A stretch of DNA of 64,000 nt. It comes from Armigeres subalbatus. Lineage: Eukaryota; Arthropoda; Insecta; Diptera; Culicidae. This document shows, piece after piece, positions 48,017 to 57,814 of this stretch. A program made the translations under genes and the position numbers. Below the pieces are notes generated by a model, which was not told the DNA's origin, ran no database searches, and saw only the letters and a program-made list of their open reading frames with translations. Location: assembly GCF_024139115.2 (NCBI RefSeq), contig NC_085141.1:217223783-217287782 (forward strand), given 5' to 3'. Position 1 is the stretch's first letter. Every line of letters begins with the position of its first letter.

Positions 48017-50929
48017 TCATCCGCCGATCTCTAGAACAGCTAATTTTGCAACTGCTCGTTTTTTCACACCTGTGCTAGTCCGCACCATCACCGACCGTAT
48101 TCTTCCGTCTTCTCCAATAAATACGTTCTCAATAACTCCACGTTCCCAATTTCTTCGCTTTTCCGTATCTGCTACATACACCAAATCTCCAACAGCTATC
48201 GGTTTCCTTTCTTCGAACCATTTCGTTCTTCGATTCATCGTGGGCAGATATTCCCGTTGCCAACGACTCCATAACTCTTCCGCCAGATACTGTGCTTGAC
48301 TGTAACTGCTACGTAACCTGTCTGCCAACTCAACCGGATTACGCGACGGTATACCCTCTACCAAAGAGCAACTCCGTAAAAAATGGTTCGGAGTTAAAGC
48401 CTCTTTGTCTTCTTGTACGTTAGTAGATACATACGTTAACGGTCGCGAGTTGATCAAATTCTCAGCTTCCACAAGTGCTGTTTGCAGAATTTCATCAGTC
48501 AATTTCTCCCCATTTATGAATACCAACATCGCCTCCTTCACAGAACGAACCATGCGTTCCCACACTCCTCCCATGTGTGGGGCAGATGGGGGATTGAACG
48601 TCCACGATGTCTCTGCGCCGGTAAACGTATCGGCACATACAGAGTTGATTGCCCGTATCTGTTCTGCCAAATCTTTGCTTGCTCCTATGAAATTGGTCCC
48701 ATTGTCGGAGAAAATTTCAAGTGGACTTCCTCGCCGCTTCACGAATCTTCGAATTGCCATTTTACAAGACTCGGTTGTCAAGCTGTGCACTAATTCCAAG
48801 TGAATGGCTCGCACCGTCATACAGGTGAATAACGCAACCCATCTCTTCTCACGTCTTCTTCCAACCGTCACTTCCAGTGGTCCAAAGTAATCTAATCCGG
48901 TGTACGAAAATGGGTGCTCATTGACCGCCATTCGAGATTTCGGAAGTGGTGCCATTCTAGGGACTATTGGTTTCGCCTTTTGTATCTTACACCACAAGCA
49001 ATCTCGAGCGACCCTTTCGGCCAAAGACCTTAGACGTGGGATATAAAATCGCTGAAGCACTTCATTAGCCACCATCTCTCGACTTCCATGAGCACATAGT
49101 TGATGGTAAAATTCCACCAGCTTTTTTGAAATTATATGCTGTTTTGGTAGAATAATTGGAAATCTCACATCAAATGCCGTATAGCTTGCTACTTTCGTTC
49201 TACCTTCCATTCGCAATACACCGAATTCGTCCAAAAACGGTGAAAGTTTGTATAGCACACTGTTCTTCTCAATCGGTCTTTGGCGATCTGCGGATAACTC
49301 CTGATTCTTTATTAGTGTCTTCACCTCGTCGGTAAACTCTTCACCTTGTGCCATGCGCCACAGACAATTTTCGGCCAAAAAATATTCCTCTTTTCGCAAT
49401 GGTACTATATCTGATGGAACCTTCGATGCGCCATTCTTCAATGTTAGTATAGCTTCAATGGGAAATTTGCTTATTTTGCGCCGACAATTCGACATAAATC
49501 GATACATTGTTGCCACCGTCCGTACTAGCACTTTCCACTTCGAAATATGTTCCACTCTCGCTAATGGTACGTCTGGCAGCACGACGTCATGAAACAGTAC
49601 ACCAGCTCGTAATTCTTCTACAACGTCCGACGATGTTTGTCGTTGTTCTGGCCAATCTTCTAATGATTTGTACAAAAAATCTGGACCACAAAACCATCTG
49701 CTATCTGTACTCATCTGTGTTGAAGATCCCCATTTGGTGACATCATCTGCGGCATTACTCTTCGTGGGAACCCAACACCAATCATCAGGACTAGTGACGT
49801 CAAGTATCTCTCCGACTCGATGAGCCACGTATGGTTTATATCGCCTCACGTCTGATTTCACCCACGATATTACCGCTTTGGAATCCGTCCAAACAAATTT
49901 CCTATTTACTATGAACGAATGGTTTTCACATATAGACTTTAATAACCTGGCTCCTAATACGGCTGCCTCTAATTCTTTCCTCGGGATTGAAAGATATTGT
50001 AAAGGCGCAACTTTAGCCTTTGCCTCTACGAAAGCGCAGTGAACATTCGCGCCATCTGTAAACCGGAAGTAGGCCACGCATCCAAAAGCATCCTCTCCAG
50101 CATCTGTGAATACATGAAGCTGTACTTCATCATAAGCCTCAGGGCCCATCATTCCAAGGTAACAGCGAGGAACACGTATGTTTTTAAGCAATGGAAACAA
50201 TTGTGTCCAACGTAACCATCGTTCGTAGTGTGTTGTTCCTAGTTTTTCATCCCAACCAATACCACTGCGCCATAAGTCTTGCATCAAAATACGACCATGG
50301 ATCAATAATGGTGCCAGAAACTGTTTCGGGTCAAACATACTCATGACACAGCGTAAGGCAATCCGTTTCGTAGGCCAAGCTCCATCTTGCATATAAGGGC
50401 GCAGATCATCCTTTACATCTGTAGAAAACCTAAACGCGTCCTCGTCTGGTCGCCACATTACTCCAAGGACTCTTTCGGTATCAGCACCACTCATATCAAG
50501 GGATTTCATTGTGTTGTTGGCTGCTTCTCCGAGTTCTTCTATCACCCTAACGGAATTACTCATCCAGTTTCGAATTTCAAATCCCGCATTAGCGTGTATT
50601 GTTCTAACATCTTTCGCTCTTACTACTGCCTCATCTTCCGTATCTACACTATCAAAGTAATCGTCGACATAATGTTTTCGTAGTACGGCGTCAGCAGCCG
50701 CTGGATCCACCCGTAGATGTTGTCGAGCGTTGAAATTTTTTACAAATTGGGCCATGCATGGGGAACAGCGGGCACCAAAAATAACCACATTCATCACATA
50801 GGTAGATATCCGGTTGACAGTTTTGATCTGATCGAAAGAGAAAACGTTGAGCTTGTTGATCCTCACAACGTACCCGGATTTGGTGAAACATCTCCTTAAG
50901 GTCACCTCCGAAAGCCACTTTTCGTTCAC
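48017..50929 (-). CDS. BEL Pol, RT palm to integrase (970 codons open)
   Basis: The longest intact frame in the window. The RT active-site box YVDD is at residues 87-90. RNase H follows with FTDAGEDAFG (Asp 276), RKELEAAV (Glu 319), WTDSKAV (Asp 349) and NAADDVT (about 395). The integrase zinc finger is H609, H614, C644, C647. The DDE core is YTGLDYFGP (Asp 680), FSDNGTNF (Asp 742) and GGVWERMV (Glu 791). The C-terminus (from about 840) is the DUF5641-type domain usual in BEL. The first 45 or so residues are out-of-frame relative to RT and not native. No stop in 970 codons suggests a fairly recent insertion or selection in its source copy. Confidence 0.9.
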   Translation of the reverse strand: MNEKWLSEVTLRRCFTKSGYVVRINKLNVFSFDQIKTVNRISTYVMNVVIFGARCSPCMAQFVKNFNARQHLRVDPAAADAVLRKHYVDDYFDSVDTEDEAVVRAKDVRTIHANAGFEIRNWMSNSVRVIEELGEAANNTMKSLDMSGADTERVLGVMWRPDEDAFRFSTDVKDDLRPYMQDGAWPTKRIALRCVMSMFDPKQFLAPLLIHGRILMQDLWRSGIGWDEKLGTTHYERWLRWTQLFPLLKNIRVPRCYLGMMGPEAYDEVQLHVFTDAGEDAFGCVAYFRFTDGANVHCAFVEAKAKVAPLQYLSIPRKELEAAVLGARLLKSICENHSFIVNRKFVWTDSKAVISWVKSDVRRYKPYVAHRVGEILDVTSPDDWCWVPTKSNAADDVTKWGSSTQMSTDSRWFCGPDFLYKSLEDWPEQRQTSSDVVEELRAGVLFHDVVLPDVPLARVEHISKWKVLVRTVATMYRFMSNCRRKISKFPIEAILTLKNGASKVPSDIVPLRKEEYFLAENCLWRMAQGEEFTDEVKTLIKNQELSADRQRPIEKNSVLYKLSPFLDEFGVLRMEGRTKVASYTAFDVRFPIILPKQHIISKKLVEFYHQLCAHGSREMVANEVLQRFYIPRLRSLAERVARDCLWCKIQKAKPIVPRMAPLPKSRMAVNEHPFSYTGLDYFGPLEVTVGRRREKRWVALFTCMTVRAIHLELVHSLTTESCKMAIRRFVKRRGSPLEIFSDNGTNFIGASKDLAEQIRAINSVCADTFTGAETSWTFNPPSAPHMGGVWERMVRSVKEAMLVFINGEKLTDEILQTALVEAENLINSRPLTYVSTNVQEDKEALTPNHFLRSCSLVEGIPSRNPVELADRLRSSYSQAQYLAEELWSRWQREYLPTMNRRTKWFEERKPIAVGDLVYVADTEKRRNWERGVIENVFIGEDGRIRSVMVRTSTGVKKRAVAKLAVLEIGG

Positions 50930-51679
50930 GGAAGCCGTTGATTACTGCGGACAGCGAAGAAGCTAGATCTGGACCTTTCAGTAAGCAATCATTGAAAGAC
51001 ACACCATTAACTTTTGCGGCGGCATCCCACACCATCCTTATTTTTCCGGGTTTTTCGGGTTTACTACATAACTTAAGGGCAGATACCAACACTGTTCTTG
51101 TGGCGTCTGTAGAAGTTCACTCTGGGTGATCCTGTGAGCGTAACCTTTAGTCACATACTCTTGAATCTGATTTTGCAGGATATCTCTTATTTCTGGATTT
51201 TTGTTCAAACGAATTTCGAGATTCTTCAGCCGCTTAAACGCCATAGAATAGCTATCCGGAAATCTTGGAACACCATCTTTCCAAAGTAGACCAATCTCAA
51301 ACCGACCACCAATAAGCTTCACTGTCTTTTCTAGGATTTCCCTCGCCCGACAATCCTCCTTCGACTCGAGTGGAACTGGAGAAACACCTACGGCTTCAAG
51401 TTGATAATTTTCCCGCATCATCTGATTTAACTCCCGGTCTGCTAGACTACACTCCTCACAAATGCATCGATGGTGACCCAAGAAGTGCACATCTGCTACC
51501 ATGTTGGGTCGTGGTCCGTACACCGTCCAACCCAGCTTACATTCAACTGCAATCGGCTGCCCCTTAATTCCAATCCGTGAATCCAACGGAGCAATAAGAT
51601 GCATGACAACATGCAACATTCCAATCAACAACTTAGGAGTATCTAACTCGTAGCTTATTATATCTACACCTGCCAGATG
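50691..51679 (-). pseudogene. BEL reverse transcriptase, fingers and palm part
   Basis: After the TAA the frame goes on (LLIGMLHVVMHLIAP, GWTVYGPRPNM) through the protease-RT linker to RT motif 1. A frameshift at about 51060-51090 moves to KPGKIRMVWDAAAKVNGVSF. The palm motif with the first catalytic Asp is KVAFGGDLKEMFHQIRV. A second shift at about 50800-50830 passes to the frame of the next ORF. The RT copies tRNA-primed RNA into DNA in cytoplasmic particles in intact relatives. Confidence 0.8.
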
Positions 51680-52806
51680 TTAAAAATCTGCTGTCAAATG
51701 TTCTGAATCCAACTTTTGAGCAGGAAGATCTAGCTTTCTGACTGTCCTTGCTACGCAAAGATCATAATTTCTTCTATTTTTTCCCGAAATCTTCATCTCC
51801 ACGTTCCTCGAATGAGTCTCCATTCGTCTGATTCCATTTGTCCAACACATTTCGAATGGTTCACGTGGTCCTTTTAGATTCAAATCCTCAGCTACCTCGC
51901 TGTCGATCAGAGACGTGGAAGACCCTTCATCCACTAGAGATAAGACTTCCACTTTCTTCTGTTCACTGGATAACACGACGGGTATTATGCGAAATAGCAC
52001 TGTTTTATTCGGCAGACAATGACTATTGCAACGTTCTTCCGCATTGACAGGCCTTTCTCTAACCGGTGGATGCAGCAACGGATGATGGGAACCATTACAT
52101 CCTTCTACGTCACAGCGAATCTTTGATCTACATGGGTTGTGTCCATGGTTAAAAATGCAAACCGTGCACAGGCCCATATGTCTTACCATCATCCACCTAC
52201 GTTGCAAGCTTGCATTCAAAAATTCTCGACAATCTCTACCAAAATGTCCAGATCCTTCGCAGATGGAGCAGCTGAAACTTTTTCCTGCAGAAATCTGAAC
52301 CGGTGGATCTTGTGTTCGATAATCCTTAAGGTTGTTGACACTTGTTTCACGGTCCACGAGGTGGGTGAATGCTTTGGCCTTTGGTCGTTCGTTCTTTCTC
52401 GCCGGAACGGCTTCCATCCTTTCAAAGGTTATTTCCAATGCCTTATCAACCAGATCCTCCATAAATTTTCCAAAGGTTTCCAAGTCTACTACTCGGAACC
52501 GACGTTTGAATTCCACCCATTGCATGGCATAGCATGGTGGTAGCTTCTGCACTAAACTTTGCATTAATATGGGATTTTCAGATGATCATCCAACTTTGAA
52601 ACTTTCAAGTGCTGTGTGAACTCTTCAATAGCACTCCTGAAATCTATTAAAGACTCCAAATTTTCAGAGTCAGGCCCGTCAAGTCTTTGGATTCTCTGAG
52701 CCAGCATAGTCGATAGGACCTCAGGATTCCCGAACCGACGACGCAGTTTGTCGATAATCGCTGGCACATTCTCGGGCAGAAGTAGACGATTTCTAATGAT
52801 TTCCAA
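51680..52806 (-). pseudogene. BEL Gag C-terminal half, zinc knuckle and protease
   Basis: Continues the capsid region (MEIIRNRLLLPENVPAIIDK, then RFRVVDLETFGKFMEDLV). A CCHC knuckle follows (CSICEGSGHFGRDC) and a second Cys/His-rich segment (CTVCIFNHGHNPC, CDVEGCNGSHHPLLHP), as is usual for BEL. The aspartic protease has VLSLVDEGSSTSLIDSEVAE; the usual catalytic D-(S/T/E)-G triad reads DEG, a form common in BEL. The frame is lost once at about 52564, and a nonsense TAA at 51680-51682 separates protease from RT in the same frame. Confidence 0.8.
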
Positions 52807-53806
52807 AGCCTTCCCTGCAGAGCCTGTTGAAGTCTAACGAGGTTTTCTGCGTTGGTGAACCCGCAAGATGCATTCGCTTGTTCGTATGCACTTATAAACA
52901 GTGGCCAATCTTGAGGACGTCCTGTGAAAGTGGGAAGATTTCTTGGAAACACTTGACGCGAAGCAATTTGCAATTTTGTTGGCCCAGCTATCACACTGGA
53001 ACTCATCAACTGGGGTCTTCTCGCTCCTTCATTACCCCCCATTTCTAGCAAATTTATTGAGAATTCGCTCACGCTACCCTCCACAGCCACCTTCGGCAGC
53101 CGCTGCCTTGTACTTGCATCAACCTTTCTGCAAGAACTCATCCACCCTTGTACCTTACTGATGTAACTAGCTTCACTTTTGTCTTCATCTTCTTCGTTGT
53201 CATCGGACTCCTCTTCAACCATTTTCGATAACTGATTCAGTTCCTCCAACTCACGGCGCTGTCGCTCAATTTGCTTCTGCTTCACTTTCAATATTTGCAA
53301 CTGATTTTCTTCTTCCAAAGTTTCCAGACGGCTTCTCTCCTTCAATTCTTCAATTCGCTTCAACGCTAAGTCACGTTTAGAACCCTTCGTATTGTTACTA
53401 ATATTTGATTTGGGATTTCCGACACTCTTATGGTTACACGGTACCCCCACGGACGGTAATTTATTTGCTTCTTTCCCACCTACTGCTCCAGACGTTCCTG
53501 CTTCACATAATTCCTGAACACTATTTGCTTCCTTCGGATCTGCTTTGTCTCTAGTCTTACCGGTATTCTCTTTGACATTACCTTTCTTAGCCGCCCGAGG
53601 AGGCTGGACGCGAGTTGTACCTGGTTGACCTAACGATTCTCTTGCTGAAACGTCCTCTCCGAGGCACGCATGACAGTACCAAACTAGCTCCGCTATACTT
53701 TGGTCTACTCCAGCACATGAGAAGTGGTGCCACTTTTAGACAACGGCCGCACTGCACCATCGCATCATACTGGTCGTCTTGTTCGCAACATGGATAGATT
53801 CTTTCC
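52647..53806 (-). pseudogene. BEL Gag N-terminal half (PHD-like finger, coiled coil)
   Basis: The readable frame begins inside a zinc-finger-like stretch (CCEQDDQYDAMVQCGRC) whose second half (VWYCHACLGEDV) is in another frame. An extra base at about 53733-53736 shifts it and brings a stop. Cys/His spacing suggests a PHD-type finger, as found in some Pao/BEL Gag proteins. Then come a polar linker, a strong coiled coil (LKERSRLETLEEENQLQILK and onward to EEESDDNEEDEDK) and the start of the capsid-like region (FTGRPQDWPLFISAYEQANA). No ATG is present upstream: the frame hits a stop in the inverted LTR arm. A further frameshift at about 52800 ends this part. Confidence 0.7.
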
Positions 53807-53827
53807 AGCGGTAAGTTTTTTGAGGTT

Positions 53828-54256
53828 TGTTAGGTGGAGGCGTTCAGGACATCATTGAAAACACTTTCTGAAGTAAGTTGTCAGCAAACTCAAAACTAGA
53901 AATATATTTATTTTAGTTGTTTAAATTGAGCAAACAGTTATGTAACTCACAAACTTAGTTTCCTTCTTTAAATTCTGCCCAAAAACCTTTTCAACTAACA
54001 ATACTTTTGCACCCTACAATAACATACGAATTACAATTTAATAATTTAATTGCAAATTCGTATGTTATTGTAGGTGCAAAGTATTGTTAGTTGGAAAGGT
54101 TTTAAGCAGAATTTAAAGAAGGAAACTAAGTTTGTGAGTTACATAACTGTTTGCTCAATTTAAACAACTAAAATAAATATATTTCTAGTTTTGAGTTTGC
54201 TGACAACTTACTTCAGAAAGTGTTTTCAATGATGTCCCGAACGCCTCCACCTAACA
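53828..54256. repeat. Head-to-head LTR-like inverted repeat
   Basis: A 429-bp stretch beginning TGTTAGGTGGAGGCGTTC and ending with its complement. The arms are about 200 bp each and nearly identical (small indels, for example in the GCACCCTACAAT / GTAGGTGCAAA region), around an AT-rich centre at about 54032-54054. Each arm contains AAATATATTTATTTTAG, a possible poly(A)-signal region. The outer arm is in the position of the 5' LTR; the inner one is an inverted copy. Confidence 0.85.
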
Positions 54257-54369
54257 CTATATGATCGCTCCAAAAACAAACTTTTTATAGAAGGCCTGGA
54301 GACCCATAATGTTATATACCGATCGACTCAGCTTGACGAATTGAGGTAATGTCTGTGTGTATGTGTGTG
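54257..54369 (+). mobile_element. Dispersed repeat D, right half
   Basis: CTATATGATCGCTCC, GACTCAGCTTGACGAATTGAGG and a TG-rich tract, matching 20157-20272. The TG tract is the entry point of the R1-type LINE. Confidence 0.75.
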
Positions 54370-54760
54370 TTTTTTTTTCTTCCTAAGAAATGGAGGGGGA
54401 ATCTGCTCAACAGACATCCTGGGTTGTCCAGGTAGTGCGGGGTTAGGGGCCACCTCCAACAGCAAACGAGAGAGGCAGGACTACATCCCCGACCCGCTAA
54501 ACCGTTTCCATTGCCGCCAAGCCCATAGTCCCTTCGGTACAACCAGAAGGTAATGCTTCAAAGGGGGGCCAGTGCACAACACACCCTCGAGGTTAGCTGC
54601 GTGTCCTTGCAGCACCGAACATCGTAACTCGCGTTTTTAGAAGAACACCATGGTATCGTGCCAGCGCATTGCCGGCTTTCCAGGTGGCCTTACCACGCCC
54701 TATGTCCTCGGAAGGTGGGAAGGGTCGACTTCGCGCCTGCTTCCCTCTGCACGACTGGTA

Positions 54761-55336
54761 TCAAGAATGATGATGCCGCGTGCACCCCAAATTGACCTCT
54801 CTGCGACAGGGCCTATTCGCCAACACACAGAGGGACTTGCCGATGCGGTGCCTACGCCTGCCCCAGCCTTGACGAGGACCCCTTTCCGTCCTCGGGCTCG
54901 GAACCCGCCCGGTTGACCGACGCCGCGAAAGCGACGATACCATGTTGTTCTTCACGCGGCCACTTGTTCGATAAAAGGATCGAGTTCGACCACAGAGCAT
55001 GACCACCGGTATGACCCATGAAGCCGACTCCGATCCCTTGGACCACCTCTTATTTGCGCCTGAACTAGCCATCCTTGAGTCCACGCGCCACCTTCTGTAT
55101 AGCTTCGAGACGATTTGGGCGATAGCCGATAAAACGGCGTTCCAGCCAACTTCATCTTTACACATCCTCCGAACTAGGTTGTCCGGGGTAGTGTCCAGAC
55201 CACATGTGGCAAGCATGTGGTCACGCATTGCGCGAAAATGTGGGCACACGAACAACACGTGTTCCGCCGTTTCTTCTAAACCTGCGCACACCAAACACTC
55301 GGGCGAGGCCGAGCAAGCCAGCTGCGTTACCTGCAC
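54761..55336 (-). pseudogene. R1-type LINE ORF2, C-terminal remnant
   Basis: 191 codons open, starting directly at the ORF1 end. The text CLVCAGLEETAEHVLFVCPHF is the Cys/His motif at the C-terminus of R1-type ORF2 proteins, followed by a helical segment (IAQIVSKLYRRWRVDSRMA). It has no catalytic domain. The last 100 or so residues are probably 3'UTR read through after a lost stop. Confidence 0.75.
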
Positions 55337-57001
55337 TGTGATTTTGCAGCACGCTTAAACGCCGGGCACATCGAGCCCCCCATGGGGTGCTTGCTGTTCA
55401 CAGCTTTGCTGGAACAAATCAAACAATTGGGAGGGTTCGTGCAGCATTGTGCCTTATGTCCCTCCAATCCGCAGCGTCGGCAGAGATTGCTTCTATCAGG
55501 GCCTTTGCAGTCCCATTGCTTGTGCCCCGGTTCCAGGCACTTGAAGCAAACTTCGGGTTGCTCGTATATGCCCACAGGGCACACCGACCATCCCACCTTG
55601 ACGCTCCCTAGCTTGACTACCTTGGAGGCGTCCGCTGCAGATAGCCGAACCAATGCTACCTGCGTCCCTGCCGGACCTTTCCGTAGCCGAACGGCTGCGG
55701 TGGGTGTCTTCACTTCACACTGTCGCCGCAGTGCCGTGACGAGCTCTTCGACTTCGGTGATCTCGTCCAGGTCTTTAACCCTTAGATTCACCTTCGTCGT
55801 GAGTGCCCTCACCTTGACCGTCTCGCCAAGGACTTCCTCCGCCAACTTCTTGTAGGCGGCGCCCTTTTGCGAGACGCCCCGCTTCAGTTCGAGGAGCATT
55901 TCGCCCATCCGGGTACGTCTTATTCGACGTACGTCGGCGCCGAGTTCACCGAGTTTGACGTCACTCCTCATCACCTTCAAAACGTCCGAGTACTTAGCCT
56001 CGTCCATCTTGATGACTAGGGCATCGCCCCTGGAGCGATTGGCGCCTACCCTAGACTTCTTGCTACCCTCATTCGCCTGGGCCTTCTTTTCGGCCCTTGA
56101 CGTCTTCGGTTTCCTCTTGTTCTTGACCAGGGTCCAGGAGGTCATCCCCCTCTATTTCCCTGGTCTGGTGCGGCTGAGAGCTCTCAGCCTGCCGTAACCC
56201 CTTACCACCGTCTTTCCTGAGTGGACGGACCTTTCCAGGTCCTTCCTCCCCCGGTTTTGGAGGTACCTGGCCGGGGTTCAGCTTCCCAGCCCCACTACCC
56301 TTGTTCGGGGTAGTAACCCTCCGCGTTTTGGAGCGGCCCCCAGGGAGCTCATCTCCTGGAGACTGTCTCCCCCGTTTTTGTGTCTGCTCCGTTGGAGCAG
56401 TCACCCCCGACGTGCCCGCGAATACTTGAGCCTCAGTCTGGGTAGACTTTGGCACTACCGTCTTCGCTGGCACGCCCTCGGTCGATTCGACCTTGCCCGA
56501 GTCCGCGAATCCTTGGGCCTCAGTCTGGGTAGACCTCGACTCCACGGATTTCACGGATTAAGACTTGGCCGTCCCGACCGCCCTCTCCAGTTTGGCGTCC
56601 AACATCGACTTTCGATGTTTCAGCAAGCTCCTGTTGAGGTCCTTACTGATATTATGCTTCGATGACGCAAAGTCGATGATGGCGTCCAGCTGTTCCGTCG
56701 CCACCTCGAAGGCCGAAAGCCCATCGCGTTTGCGGTTCATCGCCTCCACAAGCCATGGGCCGTCAATAACCTCTAACGGCGTTTTTTTATCCGAGATGAA
56801 GGTTAAGTGACCCACGCTGGCGCTGCGCACTGAGTTGTCGACTATTGCCTCTGGCCTCCTATGCGGAGACCTGAACAACCCACATGTTGCGAAGGGGTTG
56901 TCGCCTACACTACTACCACTAATTGAAGAATTGACTTGGTTTTCCATTTTGGTCCCACGAGTTGCTCGGGAATAAAGGTCCACCACGCCAGAGCCCAGCA
57001 T
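55327..57001 (-). pseudogene. R1-type LINE ORF1 (Gag-like, CCHC knuckles)
   Basis: It begins MLGSGVVDLYSRATR at 57001. There is an in-frame nonsense TAA at 56558-56560 and a frameshift at about 56100-56140, where VKNKRKPKTSRAEKKAQ starts in the new frame. The N-terminal third contains a Glu/Gln/Pro-rich low-complexity stretch (STQTEAQGFADSG, repeated as STQTEAQVFAGTS). The C-terminus has the RNA-binding region and three Cys/His knuckles: CFKCLEPGHKQWDC, CRRCGLEGHKAQC and CLICSSKAVNSKHPMGGSMC. This ORF1 layout is typical of R1-clade elements. It packages the element's RNA in intact relatives. Confidence 0.8.
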
Positions 57002-57304
57002 GACGCGGTAAGGGACAATTACAGGCTTCGTTAGAGGCCTAGCTCATTATTTCACCCCGCTGGCCATGCATCCCCTCGGCACGGGTCGCTTAACGCCTTG
57101 GGATTAGGGACGATGGTCCCGTTGGTCGCACTCACTCACTCTAGCTGATGTCAGAAGGACAACAGTGCCCAGGCTAGTACAAGTACAAAACCCTTAGCTG
57201 GCGGTCGATTGTCATCGGAAGACCCGTGGAAGCGTGAGATTGGAACTTGTGAGGACCAGAGCTGTGTAGGTCGCTTCTATCCAGATGTCAACTCACCATT
57301 TCGC

Positions 57305-57655
57305 AGTCCTCCACTTTTCTATTTAAGAACTCGATGAGTACTACTCGTTAACACCATTTTTAGAAAATAACGTATAAAAAAATTCTCAAAAACCTCGAAA
57401 AGCAAGATCTAAATCAGCTCAGACCGGTATTTTTGGAATTCCTTGGTCTCGACGGAGTTGAATTGAAAAATTCGTTTGAACAATGGATAGTTCAGATATT
57501 GTCATGGATAGGAGCCAAACGTAAATTCAAGATCATTTTTATATATACGAAGGGTTGAAATAGAAGCATATTCAAAAAAGTATGAATTCCATGCGAAAAT
57601 GCCTAGAGGGTACCACGAGCAATGTCAAGACCTTAAGGGGTACCACTCAACAGAA
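57305..57655. other. Nothing recognised
   Basis: AT-rich sequence between the R1-type LINE and a SINE tail fragment. Confidence 0.35.
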
Positions 57656-57810
57656 AGTCCGGGATGTAATGCCAATAAGAAGAAGAAATTTCTATCTTTT
57701 GTTCTTCCGACCTTTCGTCCTTTCGACCTTTTGTCATTCGGCCTTTTGTCCTTCGACCTTTTTCTTTTCGATGTTTTGTCCTTCGACCTTTCCAGTTTCA
57801 ACCGATCGAT
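57656..57810. repeat. SINE tail fragment and CCTTTTGTCCTTTCGA array
   Basis: GGGATGTAATGCCAATAAGAAGAAG at 57660-57685 is the 3' end of the Feilai-like SINE. It is followed by about seven units of the TTTTGTCCTTCGACC family found at 19870. Confidence 0.65.
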
Positions 57811-57814
57811 CTTC

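Larger units (their letters stand above)
47994..54256 (-). mobile_element. BEL/Pao LTR retrotransposon, defective, no 3' LTR
   Basis: A 6263-bp minus-strand insertion flanked by CTATAT on both sides (47988-47993, 54257-54262). The empty copy of the target at 20155-20170 shows a single CTATAT. The 5' end is TGTTAGG (54256), typical of BEL LTRs. Gag, protease, RT, RNase H and integrase follow in BEL order, with at least three frameshifts, one nonsense codon and a lost gag start. The element ends 23 bases after the pol stop (48017), so there is no 3' LTR. At the 5' end, instead of a normal LTR and primer-binding site, there are two LTR-like arms head to head (53828-54256). Confidence 0.9.
54370..57300 (-). 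mobile_element. R1-type LINE, internally deleted, with poly(A) end
   Basis: A minus-strand element ending in a poly(A) run (T-run 54370-54378 on the plus strand) after a 3'UTR of about 380 bp. It keeps all of ORF1 (gag) and only the last 190 or so codons of ORF2; endonuclease and most of RT are missing at a joint near 55335. The 5' end is placed near 57300, where the GC-rich sequence stops, and is uncertain. No target duplication was found. Confidence 0.75.

Noticed and set aside
48012..52543. Plus-strand ORFs across the BEL element (for example 48405-48803, 52139-52543)
   Set aside because: Shadow frames of the minus-strand gag-pol; no domains of their own.
54650..56197. Plus-strand ORFs of up to 157 codons in the R1-type LINE
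   Set aside because: GC-rich antisense frames of ORF1/ORF2; the minus strand carries the CCHC motifs.
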